Positions 44,253 to 54,720 of a DNA stretch of 64,000 nt are shown piece by piece (within the stretch, counting starts at the first letter, position 1; each line of letters opens with the position of its first letter). The notes beneath the pieces are model-generated. The model made no database searches. It worked only from the letters and a program-made list of their open reading frames with translations, and was not told the origin of the DNA. This stretch comes from Flaccisagitta enflata (lineage: Eukaryota > Chaetognatha > Sagittoidea > Aphragmophora), in assembly GCA_965153355.1 (NCBI GenBank), contig OZ231127.1:18104001-18168000 (forward strand), in the 5' to 3' direction. A program made the translations under genes and the position numbers.

Positions 44253-45947
44253 TCAATCATAGCGGATGGACCAACGTGGGCTAAATACACCCACCCTGAT
44301 GTTTATGTCAGTCAATCGAGTCTGGCAAATGGTGGAGAGAAGAATGGAGCGGCCCCCATGTATTGAGGAGACGCAAGAGCGCAAAGCCTTGCAGGAGGCA
44401 GAAAACTCGTTGGGGAAGCTGTCAGTTCCTCTAGAAGCATCGTTGACGCCTCCGTGGATGACCACCAGGCTGGCCCAGGAATTTGAGAAGGCTGCGGATT
44501 TCTCCAAGATACGACGAAGGGTCGCACCCGAAAAGGCACGGACCAAAACACGTAGAGGAGCTGGCCAGGAAAGGGCCTGAAGAGGCCTTAGCATAGAGTC
44601 GCCTAAGATGAGAACATAAACCGGAGGTAGAGAAGGAGGCACAGGCAGCGACAAGGAAGGGGGGAACTGGCAGCGGAAGGCAGACAGGCCAAAACCAACA
44701 GGGAGCATGTTTCCTGTGTAACCGTTGGAGGTAGGGATGCGAAGGACCCCAACCGAGGAGGGTTCGAAGAGTGGGATGGCATCCAGGATGAAAGGGCGCA
44801 GCAGATTCTGCCAAACTGGCGTCTGGCCCTTGAAGGCGGGCAGCGCCAAGACGGCCGTCAGCGAGCCCCATTCCATGAGCAACTTGATGACCGGAGTGAT
44901 GATAGCGAATGGAGGGTAGACGTACAGAACTCCCTTGGGCGGGCGCTGAGCGAAGACATTTGTTCCCGCAGACGAAGGGACCGGGGCCCTCGAGAAGAAT
45001 GGGATGGCTCTGCCGGAAGGATCCCTGAAGACGTTGGATGGGAGAGCCATCAGATCGAAGCTGAACGGGCCGTAGCATTGCCACAACTTACATCTCAAGG
45101 CATCAGACAGCATGGAGTCTGAGCGCTCCAGTTGCCGGGACGGGGCATCTGCAGGGTTGTCATGGGTGGAGACCCAAATCAGCTTGAGGGAGACCCGGAG
45201 ATCAATGGTGAGGAGGAAGATTGATTGCAGGATCCCCACTAACTCCATGGACTTTGACTTGAGGCCAGACCAGGCGTACATTAGGCCTTCATTGTCGACG
45301 AAGATGTCCACCCTCCTGCGGAAAATCGACGACTCCAAAGACTGCAGGGCGAACAAGACTGCTAGAGCCTCTTTGCAGCAGATGTCATGTTGGAACAGAT
45401 CCGAAGTCCAATAGTCCTTGAGAACCAGGGGGCCATTGGGCAGGGAGACGGAAGCACCCCAACCATAACCTGAGGCGTCCGTAAAGAGTCTAAGAGAGAC
45501 ATGTTCCTGGAGGAGGTAAGGGATCGGTTCTGTGTAGGAATCCACAAAGCTCCAAAACTCCATTTCCTCGCGCACAGCTTGGGGAAGAGAGACTCTGTCG
45601 TCGCCAGCACTTGACATAAAGAGACGAGCTTCACTTGTGAAGAGAGAATTGCCGGGGAAGACTAAGTGCAAATGGTTGCACTTGCCAACCCACCTCTGCA
45701 CATCATTCAGACAAGCTGTGCCCCGCTCAAGCAGCTCCTGACGAAACTTCTTGAACTTCCTCCTGTACTTCTCAGTGATAGTGTATGAAGAAGTCCGGGA
45801 ATCTATCCCAAAACCAAGATGAACCATCTTCTGCGTAGGGATCAGGCTACTCTTCGTGGGAGAGATGTAATAGCCCAAGAGCATCGCGACAAACAGGTGG
45901 ACCCAAGCTCCACGGGCAGCGCAGGCACGGGACGAATCCTGGATCAT
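44253..45947 (-). pseudogene. Retroelement pol, 3' part: RT thumb, RNase H, SGNH segment
   Basis: 564 codons. Residues 1-115: end of RT and connection, with GFGIDS and RWVGKCNHLHLVFPGNSLF, as in Ngaro/DIRS proteins. About 153-275: RNase H with catalytic candidates in TDASG (156-160), KEALAV (192-197), VDNEG (217-221) and STHDNPADAPSR (260-271). About 295-395: the conserved block following RNase H in this superfamily (FDLMA, IPFFSR, GTNVFAQ, YPPF). About 443-564: SGNH-hydrolase-like, with LILGDS (block I, Ser 451) and IHGGVND (497-503); the C-terminal D-x-x-H block is absent, so this domain looks truncated. The frame is shifted relative to the upstream RT by the insert at 45948-45973. Confidence 0.8.
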
Positions 45948-45973
45948 ATATATATAAAAAATTATTTGAGTTA
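45948..45973 (-). other. 26-bp AT-rich insert that breaks pol
   Basis: On the minus strand the RT frame runs LWIDDRFLGAAP and then hits TAA. After 26 bp of ATATAT/AATTATTT sequence the frame resumes one register over with IQDSSRACAARG, as expected for the continuing RT. It has no GT-AG ends, so it is not a spliced intron; a microsatellite-like insertion is the simplest reading. Confidence 0.75.
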
Positions 45974-46870
45974 TGGAGCGGCGCCAAGGAATCGATCATC
46001 GATCCACAACTCAGTGTAAATACCACGTGATCTTAACCATTCGGAGAGAACTTCGCCAGTGGTAAAATGAATATAGGCCAACAATTTCCATCCAAAGGGC
46101 AAGGTCGTATCGGCAAACCAATGACCAGACCATTCAAAGCCGCAATACTGGTAAGACTCAGGGGTAAGAGACAGATGTTTGTAACCCTGAGTGTCATCCA
46201 TGCCCGTGAAATAGGAGTGAGGGGGGATATGTTGTACAATCTCCGAAAGGGACGTCAAAGCAAAGGGATGATCCTCGCAAAATAGGTTCACGGCCCTCAT
46301 AGAATTAATGAGACGAGGCTTGGTGGGCTCTACGGAAAGGGCATTCACTACTTTAGGGGGAGGATCTACCCCAACCCTGCCCAACCACTTTATGCTACCC
46401 TCCTTTAGACGCTGAAGGATCGTCTTGCTGACAAAATCCTTGAACTCCAGACACCGAATGTTATCATTTTGAAAGTACATGCAGGGAGGCTCAACGGAAT
46501 CAAAGTGACGGCCGTTGAACTCCCCTTTGTAGTGTCTGAAGAAAGAGGGAATGTGGACCCCATTTCGAATCCAAGGCTTCACAGTGTCGTAACCTTTCAC
46601 TCCTGCCATTAACTCATCCCATTGATTGGCATGGTAGTGGAGATTTCCGCATCTAAAACTGTCGGGGTCCCGAAGACGGAGACCATTGAAATCAGGGCGG
46701 GCAGCCCCGGAAAGGACATCTGAGGGCGATGGGAGGTTCGCCAAAATGGGAGGGGGAGCTTTTTCCCCAAGGACGTTGACCCAAGAAGGGGTGGTAGTGG
46801 CGGGAGGAACTACAGAAGGGTCGAAATTCTTTTTGATGATGGGAGAGCGACGTGCGCGAAGCTTGAGATA
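45971..46870 (-). pseudogene. Retroelement pol, 5' part: reverse transcriptase palm/fingers
   Basis: Open from a TAA at 46871-46873 to the TAA at 45971. The first supported residues follow a likely acceptor CTCAAG|CTT at about 46862 preceded by a strong pyrimidine tract (46875-46960). It contains KPRLINSMRAVN (template grip), YFTGMDDTQGYKH (catalytic Asp, block A), SYQYCGFEWSGHWF, LPFGWK and ELWIDDRFLG (YxDD box as WIDD, 247-250 if counted from the usual start codon at 46744). The family is DIRS/Ngaro-type RT. The pol start is uncertain: splicing from gag or an unconventional start are both possible. Confidence 0.8.
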
Positions 46871-47876
46871 TTAAGAGAAGGCCAAGGGGAGAGAGAAAGG
46901 AAGGACAGACTAGCCAAAGTGACCAGAGAGGAGAGGGGGGGGGGGTATGGGGTGCCCACAGGTTACATATGCCTAAGGAGAACAAGACCACTTGAAGCCG
47001 ATTCATATCCTAGATTCGCCTCAATCCCAGTTCACCTGTAACTCTATGCCAAGAATTTTGCCAACCATTTATGCAGATCGCGTGCCGGGCAAAACCACGG
47101 CATTACTGCATCTGAATTATCCATTATCAATAGAACTCTCTTTCCATCAACTCTCTGCCAAGAATTTTGCCAATCATTCATGCAGATCGTGTGCCGGGCG
47201 AAACCACGGCATCACTGCATCTGAATTATCCACTATCAAAAAAGAACACCTGCTAAGCTTGACTTGACATCTCTGTCTTTTCACCAAAAAATAGATCACC
47301 TGCCAAGCAAAACTCGACATCGCTGATCCCATCGCAGCTGCTTACCGTAATGACACATCTTGCATGAAACCCAAAGGGCGAGCGTCGAGCAAAATCTACG
47401 GACCAACAGACCAACAAACCAACCCACTTATCCACAAACTAATTTACAAAAGGACGAACAAGCAGACAGACGGACTCAAAACGTACTTACAAAGACAAAA
47501 TATCGAGCAAATAGCAACGCCCCTTGAGCACTACGCCACCCCCACATTACAGCACCATACCCGCTTGTCCAACGATGCGTCCATGAGAGCTAGAAAGAAA
47601 AAGATAGAAAAGAGGCCAGGAAAGGAAAAGGTCCAAAGGAGATAATGATTCGCTCAAAGTTAGAACTGATTCGCTCGAAGATTCGAAAATGATTCGCTTG
47701 AAGATTTAAAAATGATTCGCTCAATGTCATTTATGATTCATGATCAGTTAAACTAACCCTGGATAATCAAGAAAGTTAGAAAATCAAACTAAAAGCAAAT
47801 TTAACCTTAAAAAATCAATGATACAAGAAAGGAAAGGAGAAATACATGCATCGGAACAAACGAGAGTCAAATCAAA
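46871..47876 (-). other. Gag-pol interval
   Basis: No coding signal. It contains a pyrimidine tract ahead of pol, two tandem 109-bp copies (47042-47260), and GATTCGCTCAAAG/GATTCGCTTGAAG repeats at 47648-47725. It may be an intron of a gag-pol transcript. Confidence 0.5.
47042..47260. repeat. 109-bp tandem duplication inside the retroelement
   Basis: Two copies starting CTCTATGCCAAGAATTTTGC and CTCTCTGCCAAGAATTTTGC, with GTGCCGGGC and ACCACGGCATACTGCATC-like segments in both. About 10 percent diverged by eye. Confidence 0.85.
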
Positions 47877-49538
47877 TCAAGCGTTAGGGGGGGGCGGGTC
47901 ACGGGGCCCGTTCGGGCAATTATTCTGCATGTGACCTTGGCCCCAACAGTTGTAGCATGTGACATCTTGCATGTTGCGGCGGCCACCGCCCCTACTGCGC
48001 TGAGCAACCCCCCTGCCGCGACCCCCACGGGGAGGGGCAGTTGCAGGAATGCCACTACGCTGGTCGACATAAATATTTGGCCTCTGCCTGGGCCTATCAA
48101 TCATCGAATTGTCCAAACGCCTGAAAATGGACAACCCACCGTGGCCCGATATCTCCGTGTAAAGCAGCTGCGCCACTCCCGGAACTTCATTCTTGGCGCA
48201 AACCTTAATTCTTGATAAAACTCCTTTCAGGATGGATCTGAGCCGGCGACCCTTCTTCCGCGATTCAGAAGGCATGCGCTCAGGATTCACCACCGCAATG
48301 AGGCAGCGAAGGGCTTCGATGAGAAAATAATATGGGCCCTTGTCACCGAGCTCAATGAGCATCTTGCAAATACGCAGCACCCTCTTGCGGGACCTGCGAA
48401 CTTTCTGCAAATATGGAGAAGCAACACAGCGGCAAGAATAAACAAATCAAACAGGAAATTTTATCGCAATGAAATTGCCGACCATTAAAATGAAATAGAA
48501 CAGATACCATTATTTATCAAATAACAATCAACTAGCAATGACATACCTCGCTATCGACCGCATCAAAGAGCGAGCCGAGATCGCGAGAGCCGGAACCGCC
48601 GTCCTTCTTGGAAGATTTCTCGTCTGAAGTCGCATCTGCTTCGGTATCCGGACATTCACCATCGCTAGAGTCGTCGTCGTCACCCTCCGAATCGGAGGAG
48701 TCAGAAACGTTGTGATATTTCCTCTTCGAATTTGGCTGTACCAGAGACCCGCAAATGTCAGAGCAAGCAGTATTCAAACTAACACACTAAGGGCCTAAAA
48801 TTGACTCAAAACCACCTCAAAAAAGAAACTAACGAGCTAAACTAAAATGCCTAAAAACTAAAACTGGAAAAGGAAACTAACCCTAAGGAGGGAAAAAGTA
48901 CAACCATTAAGCTAAATAGATAAATCTGACTCTTGCGGGCCCAGCACCTTCTTATAGCTGAAACGAACAACGTCATCGGCGCGACCAGCACGTCTCGCTT
49001 TCTTCGAAGAACCGTCTTCGCCAGGAGCCGAAGCAGAGTCGGCACTCGCAGCCGCCAAAGAACCGCCGCCGCCAGAGACCGAAGGAAGGCCGCCGATCAA
49101 AGAACCGCCACCGCCAGGCGCCGAAGCGGCAGAATTCACACCGTCGCCGACAGCGTTAGATCTCGAAGAAGACGCACCCTCCGCCGCGCGAACGACAGCG
49201 GCAAAGGGATCCCGACGAAGCATTCTTCTTAGCGCGCAAGTGACCAAATAACGCTGAAGCGGATCGGGGATGCCGTCCTCCACGATCTCCTTGAAAAGCT
49301 TTCTTTGATCAGACCTCGCACCGGCGTTGGGGTTAATGAAGCGAATCTGCTTCACCGCATGGATGTTACGATTAACGAGAACGTCGGCCGATTGACGAGA
49401 GACGTCGTAATGCCACAGAACTGCTTGGAAACGACGATGCAAAGGACATGGATCTCCGTACGGATGTTGATGATCCGGCAAAGCTACAACGGCGTCGTCG
49501 GGTTGATCCGGCGACACGATATCAACTTGATCCGGCAT
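47877..49538 (-). CDS. Retroelement Gag-like protein, three exons
   Basis: Exon 1 49538-48948 (197 codons), exon 2 48735-48547 (63), exon 3 48404-47877 (175 plus stop): 435 residues. The introns are 212 bp (donor AAG|GTGCTG, acceptor GGTACAG) and 142 bp (donor GAG|GTATGT, acceptor CATATTTGCAG); all junctions are phase 0. Exon 1 has an uncharacterised N-terminal domain followed by Gly/Ser/Ala repeats (GGGGSL twice). Exon 2 is very acidic (SDSSDSEGDDDDSSDGE). Exon 3 is basic with an RGRG-rich stretch and a zinc knuckle CYNCWGQGHMQNNC (C-x2-C-x4-H-x4-C) near the end. The role is RNA packaging and particle formation. The second intron is strongly supported, the first moderately. ATG at 49538 is the first in-frame start after the upstream stops. 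Confidence 0.75.
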
Positions 49539-49936
49539 GTTGTCAGAGTCAGATAAGCCAACCGCGAAATTAAGAGCCAGTTTGAACCAAAGCGTGAATT
49601 AAAAACAACTGAAAGCATAGCGAAAATCATAAGATAAATGTTATAGACGTTTCAATGCATCCATATTTTGGACATCAGTACAATAAATTGGATGCCAATA
49701 CGTATACACGCATAAACAAAAACAAAAACAAAAACAAAGACCAAAACAAACAACAAAATAAAGAAGAGGAGAGCGAAATGAACTTCTATTTAAGCAACTA
49801 AACATATACGACAGCAAGCAATGACATGCAATGAATAGCAAAAAATACTCAGCCAAAACGAAACAAACGCCCCTTGTTCACGGAACTCCGATGAAAAGTG
49901 AGCGTTCCCAAGTAACCACCATAACGAAGATTCAGC
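49539..49936 (-). promoter_or_regulatory. Putative 5' region of the retroelement
   Basis: Non-coding sequence upstream of gag; A-rich on the plus strand (AAAACAAAAACAAAAAC at 49720-49745). I could not identify a terminal repeat or a promoter element by eye. Confidence 0.3.
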
Positions 49937-50690
49937 AGCGTGGTCGCTAGGCTGTAGTGAAATGATGAAAACTGCTTCCACCTTTACCATTGGGGATTTT
50001 TATTACGGTTTAGACCTTTGGGAAGTAATCCAAGACAGTTTTGGTACATATTTCAATGGTCTAGTTGCGCGCGATTTGACCACAATATGCAAATGAGATT
50101 CATGGATTTTTCAACTTTTTTTGTTGTGGCCTGAATTAGCCACTACATGTACGGTAGAAGGTCGATTGCCTTGGTTGGAATTAGCATGTGTATATCATTT
50201 TTTCGTCAAAATTAATGTATTAGAAGATGGATGTTACAATTTTTATACTCATTTTGATCTATTTCACCAGGGGCCCACATGTTTTAAGCAAGAGGTAAGA
50301 TGCGCGAAAATCGCGAAAATGTGTAGAACTGTTTGATTTATGACTCACCTTGTTATTTTTATTTCAACTCAATGGATTGATTAAAAACCTTGGTATCGGT
50401 CTGGTTTGAACACCATTTAGAAAAAGAATATGAAGTTTTTAGAAATACATAATAGTAGCCCCTAGGGGCCCCTTTAGGGGTCCTCATGGCTCCCCAAAAT
50501 AGCTAAAATGATGCTTGATAATGAACTTTTTTTTCACGGATTCTCCTGAGAGGTTGATCGAGCTGTAATTCTTATGTTAAGATACTATTATCTGGTGTAT
50601 CTGGTGGTGGGGTACACAAATTAAGGCTGGGGACCTCCAAGGGGGCCCATCTAGGGTTCCCTAGAGGATCAAACAGTCATAAATGATCAA
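49937..50690 (+). repeat. Left arm of a large inverted pair
   Basis: Shares with 53450-54180 (opposite strand) TGGTCGCTAGGCTGTAG, CATTGGGGATTTTTAT, TCTAGTTGCGCGCGATTTGA, CCACAATATGCAAATGAGAT, AGGGGTCC, TTCTCCT-AGAGGTTGAT, ATGTTAAGATACT and GGGGTACAC. Order is conserved over about 750 bp with many indels. Confidence 0.8.
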
Positions 50691-50714
50691 AATATTGGCA
50701 TTTTCAGCAATTTT

Positions 50715-51115
50715 TTTAGGCAGCGGCTCCAAAGAGAATGAAGTCCTGTTGAACACACAAGGACTGGTTCAAGGCTCTGTCCTGTCATTGATTTGTTTGT
50801 CCAATTGCCCCCCCCCCCCCCCATCGGGCCTCTCAGGGCTAAAATCAGGTCTCACAGTCCTCAAACAGGCCTGTCGGGCTTCAAATCATGCCTCTCAGGC
50901 ATCAAACCAGGTCCCTCAGGCCTCAAATTAGCTTTCTTAGGCCTCTCAGGGCTATTGGGCCTCAATTCAGCCCTATCAAGCCTCAAATCAGCTCATTCAG
51001 TACTTAAATCAGGCCTCAAATCAGCCCTCTCAGGCCTTGAATGAGCCTGCTAAGGCCTCTAACAAGCCTCTTATCATCCCTCCCAGATTTCCACTCTAAG
51101 AGGCCTCAAATTATG
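50715..51115. repeat. GC-hairpin word plus GGCCTCAAAT minisatellite
   Basis: GGCAGCGGCTCCAAAGAGAA and GTCCTGTTGAACACACAAGG, a run of 13 C, then about 14 degenerate 20-24 bp units with core CTCAGGCCTCAAATCAGCC. Confidence 0.8.
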
Positions 51116-51151
51116 GATGGGTGGGACGATGGACGAAGGAATGAAAGTCCC

Positions 51152-51265
51152 AATGTGTTCTACAGGATTGTGTTGTTTTCAAGGCTGCTTTCCTGCTTCC
51201 CCCCACTCAGATACAAAGTCAAACAAAGTGGGGCAAGGGGTATTGCTGACCACATATTGCCCATG
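51152..51265 (-). repeat. GC-hairpin dispersed element, decayed
   Basis: TGTGTTCTACAGGATTGTG, CTGCTTTCCTGCTTCC, and GGGGCAAGGGGTATTGCTGA: same order as 56138-56236. Confidence 0.6.
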
Positions 51266-51279
51266 GGTGACTGGTTCTC

Positions 51280-52200
51280 TTTTGTGACAATGAAGTGCCA
51301 ATCGAAATCGATCAGAATCAGGCATGATTCTCTCTCTCTCTCTCTCTCTCTTGCCCACGCGCAATAAGAAGCTCAGTCGCAGGAATGAAACTATAGGTTG
51401 AATTTCGGCCTTGTTGACATGTTTTTATTTTGTTGGTTTTTCACACCTGCACTTTATTCACGGAATACAGTATGATCCAACTCGACTGTAACATTTGATG
51501 ACGGCATTGCTCCAAAAGTAATAAAGATAATTCAATTCTGAAAAAAAACATATGAAAAGTGATTACTTGGCATTTTTTGAAAAACCATTTCCCAAGATTT
51601 TCTACCAAATTTTGATACTTTTTACACAAAACAGACTTAATGGCAAATTATGCTGAAAATGGTCATTTTTCTCTGATTTTTGCATAGAAGCTAATCCAAA
51701 TGCAATTTTTTTGCACTTCACCATGATCTACAACAGTATGTCACATATTTGAGACCTATCTGATATCAAAAGCTAAAAACATAAAAAAGATTAAATCTAT
51801 TCCAAGAATTTTTTTTTTGAGAAATTGAGAAATTGGCTTGTTTTGCAAAGCATGATTTTTGGTTCATTGAATATATAAGGGATTAGATTTTCTTAAAAAC
51901 CCCTGGACATCTATCATCATAAAATGCCAAACTATTACCTATCAGAAACTTTTTTCAGAATTAGACTATCTTTATTAGTTTTAAAGTTATGCCGTCATAA
52001 AATGTTACAATCGAGATGAATCATACTGTAGTAAGTCCATTCATTCATCCAATCATTCATTCTTTTGTCCATTCATACCTTAATTCATTGACTGATTCAT
52101 TCCTACATTCTTTGTATCATCTATTGATTAATAAATTAAGTTATTCACTCATGGTAAAATCATCAATTTAGCTCTTTGCTCCACTTTCAATCCCAGACTT
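51280..52200. other. No gene seen
   Basis: Short CT run at 51329-51350, then AT-rich DNA with no motif-supported frame. Confidence 0.5.
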
Positions 52201-52256
52201 GAAACTGGCACTGTAAAAACGGGGGTCGAAACTGGCACTGTAAAAACGGGGGTTAC
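52201..52256 (+). repeat. 27-bp tandem duplication
   Basis: GAAACTGGCACTGTAAAAAC plus GGGGGT(C) occurs twice in succession. Confidence 0.9.
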
Positions 52257-52374
52257 AATATCTTTGAACATGGGCGGGCAGGGATGTGTAACTCCCATTA
52301 ATACCCTCGCCCACACCACACACATACAATCACAACTGCAGCATTGAAAATGCAACTTGATTAGCTTGATCAAC

Positions 52375-52458
52375 ACAGACCGATGAATGGACAAACGGAT
52401 GGACCAACAGATGTATGGACAAAGCCTCTTATGGAGGTGCGTGTCTGCACCTAAAAAA
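52375..52458 (+). mobile_element. 3' half of a Helentron-like element, AGGTGC subfamily
   Basis: GACCGATGAATGGACAAACG with GGATGGACC block, AAAGCCTCTTATGG, and the perfect 6-bp hairpin AGGTGC-GTGTCT-GCACCT followed by AAAAAA. A possible 5' part is GGCGGGCAGGGATG near 52271. Confidence 0.75.
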
Positions 52459-52536
52459 TTATTCAGTGGAGGTTTACCAGCGAGTTGCTTCCTCATTTAC
52501 CTTATCTATACCATGTTTAGCTCTGTGTCAAGGATA

Positions 52537-52596
52537 GGGGTGGGAATGACACCCCTAATTTATCATTTAAACTTTGCTTTTGTCAACACAATTACA
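52537..52596 (+). repeat. 60-bp exact direct repeat, copy 1
   Basis: Begins GGGGTGGGAATGACACCCCT; identical to 52922-52981. Includes the small palindrome GGGTGGGAATGACACCC. Confidence 0.9.
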
Positions 52597-52654
52597 TCAA
52601 TGTCGCAAAGGTGATAGAAGTCACCAACTGCCCTATGTGAGTGTGATTGATGTG

Positions 52655-52770
52655 AGGTTTTAGGCGGCGGCCCCAAGGGGCCAATGACCTATGCTGTTTT
52701 TAGAAGGAGGAGAAGAAGGAGGAGAAGAAGGAGAAATTTCTCCTGTGTGAAAGCATAGGTGGGGCCTTAA
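52655..52770. mobile_element. Small foldback element of the GC-hairpin type
   Basis: GGCGGCCCCAAGGGGCC, ATGACCTATGC, a GGAGGAGAAGAA tract, AAATTTCTCC, and GTGTGAAAGCATAGGTG with GGGGCC as inverted end. A compact version of 5314-5770. Confidence 0.7.
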
Positions 52771-52921
52771 GGTTGGAATTTGGGTCTCAATGCTGAAATT
52801 TGGGCCTCCAGGCCAGAATTTGGGTGTAAAGGCTGGGATATGGCCTTGAGGGTGGGATTTGGGTCTGAAGGCCGGGGGGGGGGGGACATAGAAGGAGAAG
52901 GAGGAGAAGGAGAAGGAGAAA

Positions 52922-52981
52922 GGGGTGGGAATGACACCCCTAATTTATCATTTAAACTTTGCTTTTGTCAACACAATTACA
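52922..52981 (+). repeat. 60-bp exact direct repeat, copy 2
   Basis: Identical to 52537-52596; preceded by an AGGAGAAGGAGAA tract and a run of nine or more G. Confidence 0.9.
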
Positions 52982-53449
52982 AAAGGAGGATTTTCCAGCT
53001 CTCTTAAAACAATCCTGGCAGAAGCTCAAGTTGATCAAGCTATAAAGTTTTTTGAGGGTTCAACGCATCAACAAAAGAAGAAAAAGAGTATATAAAGATA
53101 GATATTCTTAGATAAATATCAATATAGGTATTTTAGGTTATTATTAGTACCCTAATTACCTTCATTACCTTAGAAACCATGCGACTAAGGTTCCTTGACC
53201 TTGTTAAGTGTGAGCAGCGGCTGCTTATAGATCAGTCACTTATCATATAAATCATTTCATATATTGTGAATGAATAATTGAGGGAATGAAAAAATGAATG
53301 AACAAATGAATGAATGGAGTTAAGATTCCATATCCAGCCTGCAGTTGTAATGAACCAGACCATCGATGTTAGAAAAAAATGATGTAGCAATTAATATGAT
53401 TTTGGCCATTTTTGGTCATTTTTGGGCTGTTTTGAGCTATTTGTGGTCA

Positions 53450-54180
53450 TTTCGGGTCATTTGAGCCATCTGGAAGGGTCCATCAGGGGTCCTAAGCCTT
53501 TACTCTTATTCACATATAGTCCTCCTTTACTAGATGACAGTATTTGAAAAGATAATTTGGCATTTCATTGTCAATATTTTGGTCATTACTTACTATTTGC
53601 AGCTCATCAGGTTCCCTGAATGGGCCCCTGAATGGGCCCCTCAGGGGCCTGTAAACTAGATTAGTGTACCCCACTAGGTGACAGTATCTTAACATGAATA
53701 TACATCTCCATCAACCTCTAGGAGAAACAGTCTGAACACATTAGCTTATCCAGAAAAGAGTAACACTGGCCAAAATTGATAAAAACGCATATTTACCGGT
53801 TCTCTCTCCTCCTCCTCCTCCTCCTCTTCCTACTCCATGTCCACCACAACCACCTGCACATTTGTCTAACATCTGCAGCAATGATACAGTGACAAAACAT
53901 TTTGTAGTGCACATTTTACTTCAGCATTATGCATTTATTTCATATCATAGGCAAATTGCTATAGTCAGTTTATCTGATATTTTTCAAAAATCATTGAAAT
54001 CTCATTTGCATATTGTGGTCAAATCGCGCGCAACTAGACCCTTCAATATTGATGTCAAATGAATTTCCTTCCATTCCTAAGACCCATACCCGTCATAAAA
54101 ATCCCCAATGAGATCAGTGAGTGAAGAATTTATCTTTCAACTACAGCCTAGTGGTCGCCATAACGTGAGTCCGACAATTG
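53450..54180 (-). repeat. Right arm of the large inverted pair
   Basis: Inverse of 49937-50690. It adds a local duplication of GAATGGGCCCCT at 53618-53642. The loop between the arms is about 2.8 kb. Confidence 0.8.
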
Positions 54181-54399
54181 CGAAAACGTTAACGCACCTG
54201 TATCCTGGACCAGGGGAATAGCCTTGAATTAAAGACGACCTGTCAGGAACGGACATCTTGCTTGGTTTATTTAAAACTGTATTTCAAAACTGATGAACAA
54301 CTTCATCTAAGATGACCCGTGAGTAGGACCAGGGAAAAAAAAAATACGTATACTATTAGCCAACAGTAGCTGTCTGTCTATCCGTATTTCTTTCTTTTC

Positions 54400-54712
54400 T
54401 TTCCTTTCTCGCTCTTTTTTTTTTTTCTCATTTTCTTCTTCTTCTTCTTTCTTCTTTTTTTTTTCTTCTTTCCTTCTTCTTCCCTTCCACCCTTCTTCGC
54501 TCCTGCTTCTTCTTCTTCTTCCTTCCTTCTTTCTTTCTTTTTCTTTCTTTTATTTTCTTTTCTTCTCTTACCTTCTTTCTCCTCTCATTTCTATCCTGCC
54601 GCTCATTTCTTTCTTTTCTTTCTTTCTTTCTTTCTTTTTCTTTCCTTCTTTCTTTTTGTTTTGTTTATTTCTTCGTCAATTTCTTTCTTTCTTTCCTTCT
54701 TTTCTAATTGCT
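54400..54712. repeat. CTTT/CTTC pyrimidine tract
   Basis: Imperfect TTCT and TTTC tetranucleotides; almost purine-free on the plus strand. Confidence 0.9.
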
Positions 54713-54720
54713 TTTCCTTT

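Larger units (their letters stand above)
44253..49538 (-). mobile_element. Ngaro-like (DIRS-superfamily) retroelement
   Basis: Order on the minus strand: gag (three exons, 49538-47877), a 1-kb non-coding interval, then pol RT (46870-45971), RNase H and an SGNH-hydrolase segment (45947-44253). RT and RNase H have the features of tyrosine-recombinase retrotransposons: RT motif KPRLINSMR, DDTQGY and WIDD, then an RNase H with DASG, DNE and STHDNPADAPSR. I see no tyrosine recombinase, no protease or integrase, and no LTRs. Terminal split direct repeats were not found by eye. GC content is clearly higher than in the flanking DNA. The copy is not intact: pol carries a 26-bp insert with stops. Confidence 0.8.

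Noticed and set aside
44266-45084. Plus- and minus-strand secondary frames inside pol
   Set aside because: They overlap the RT-RNase H frame in other registers and have no recognisable motifs.
47931-48215. 94-residue plus-strand frame over gag exon 3
   Set aside because: Antisense to the zinc-knuckle exon, which has clear family support.
48933-49232. Arg-rich 99-residue plus-strand frame over gag exon 1
   Set aside because: Antisense shadow of the Gly/Ser/Ala-rich gag segment; high GC keeps it open.
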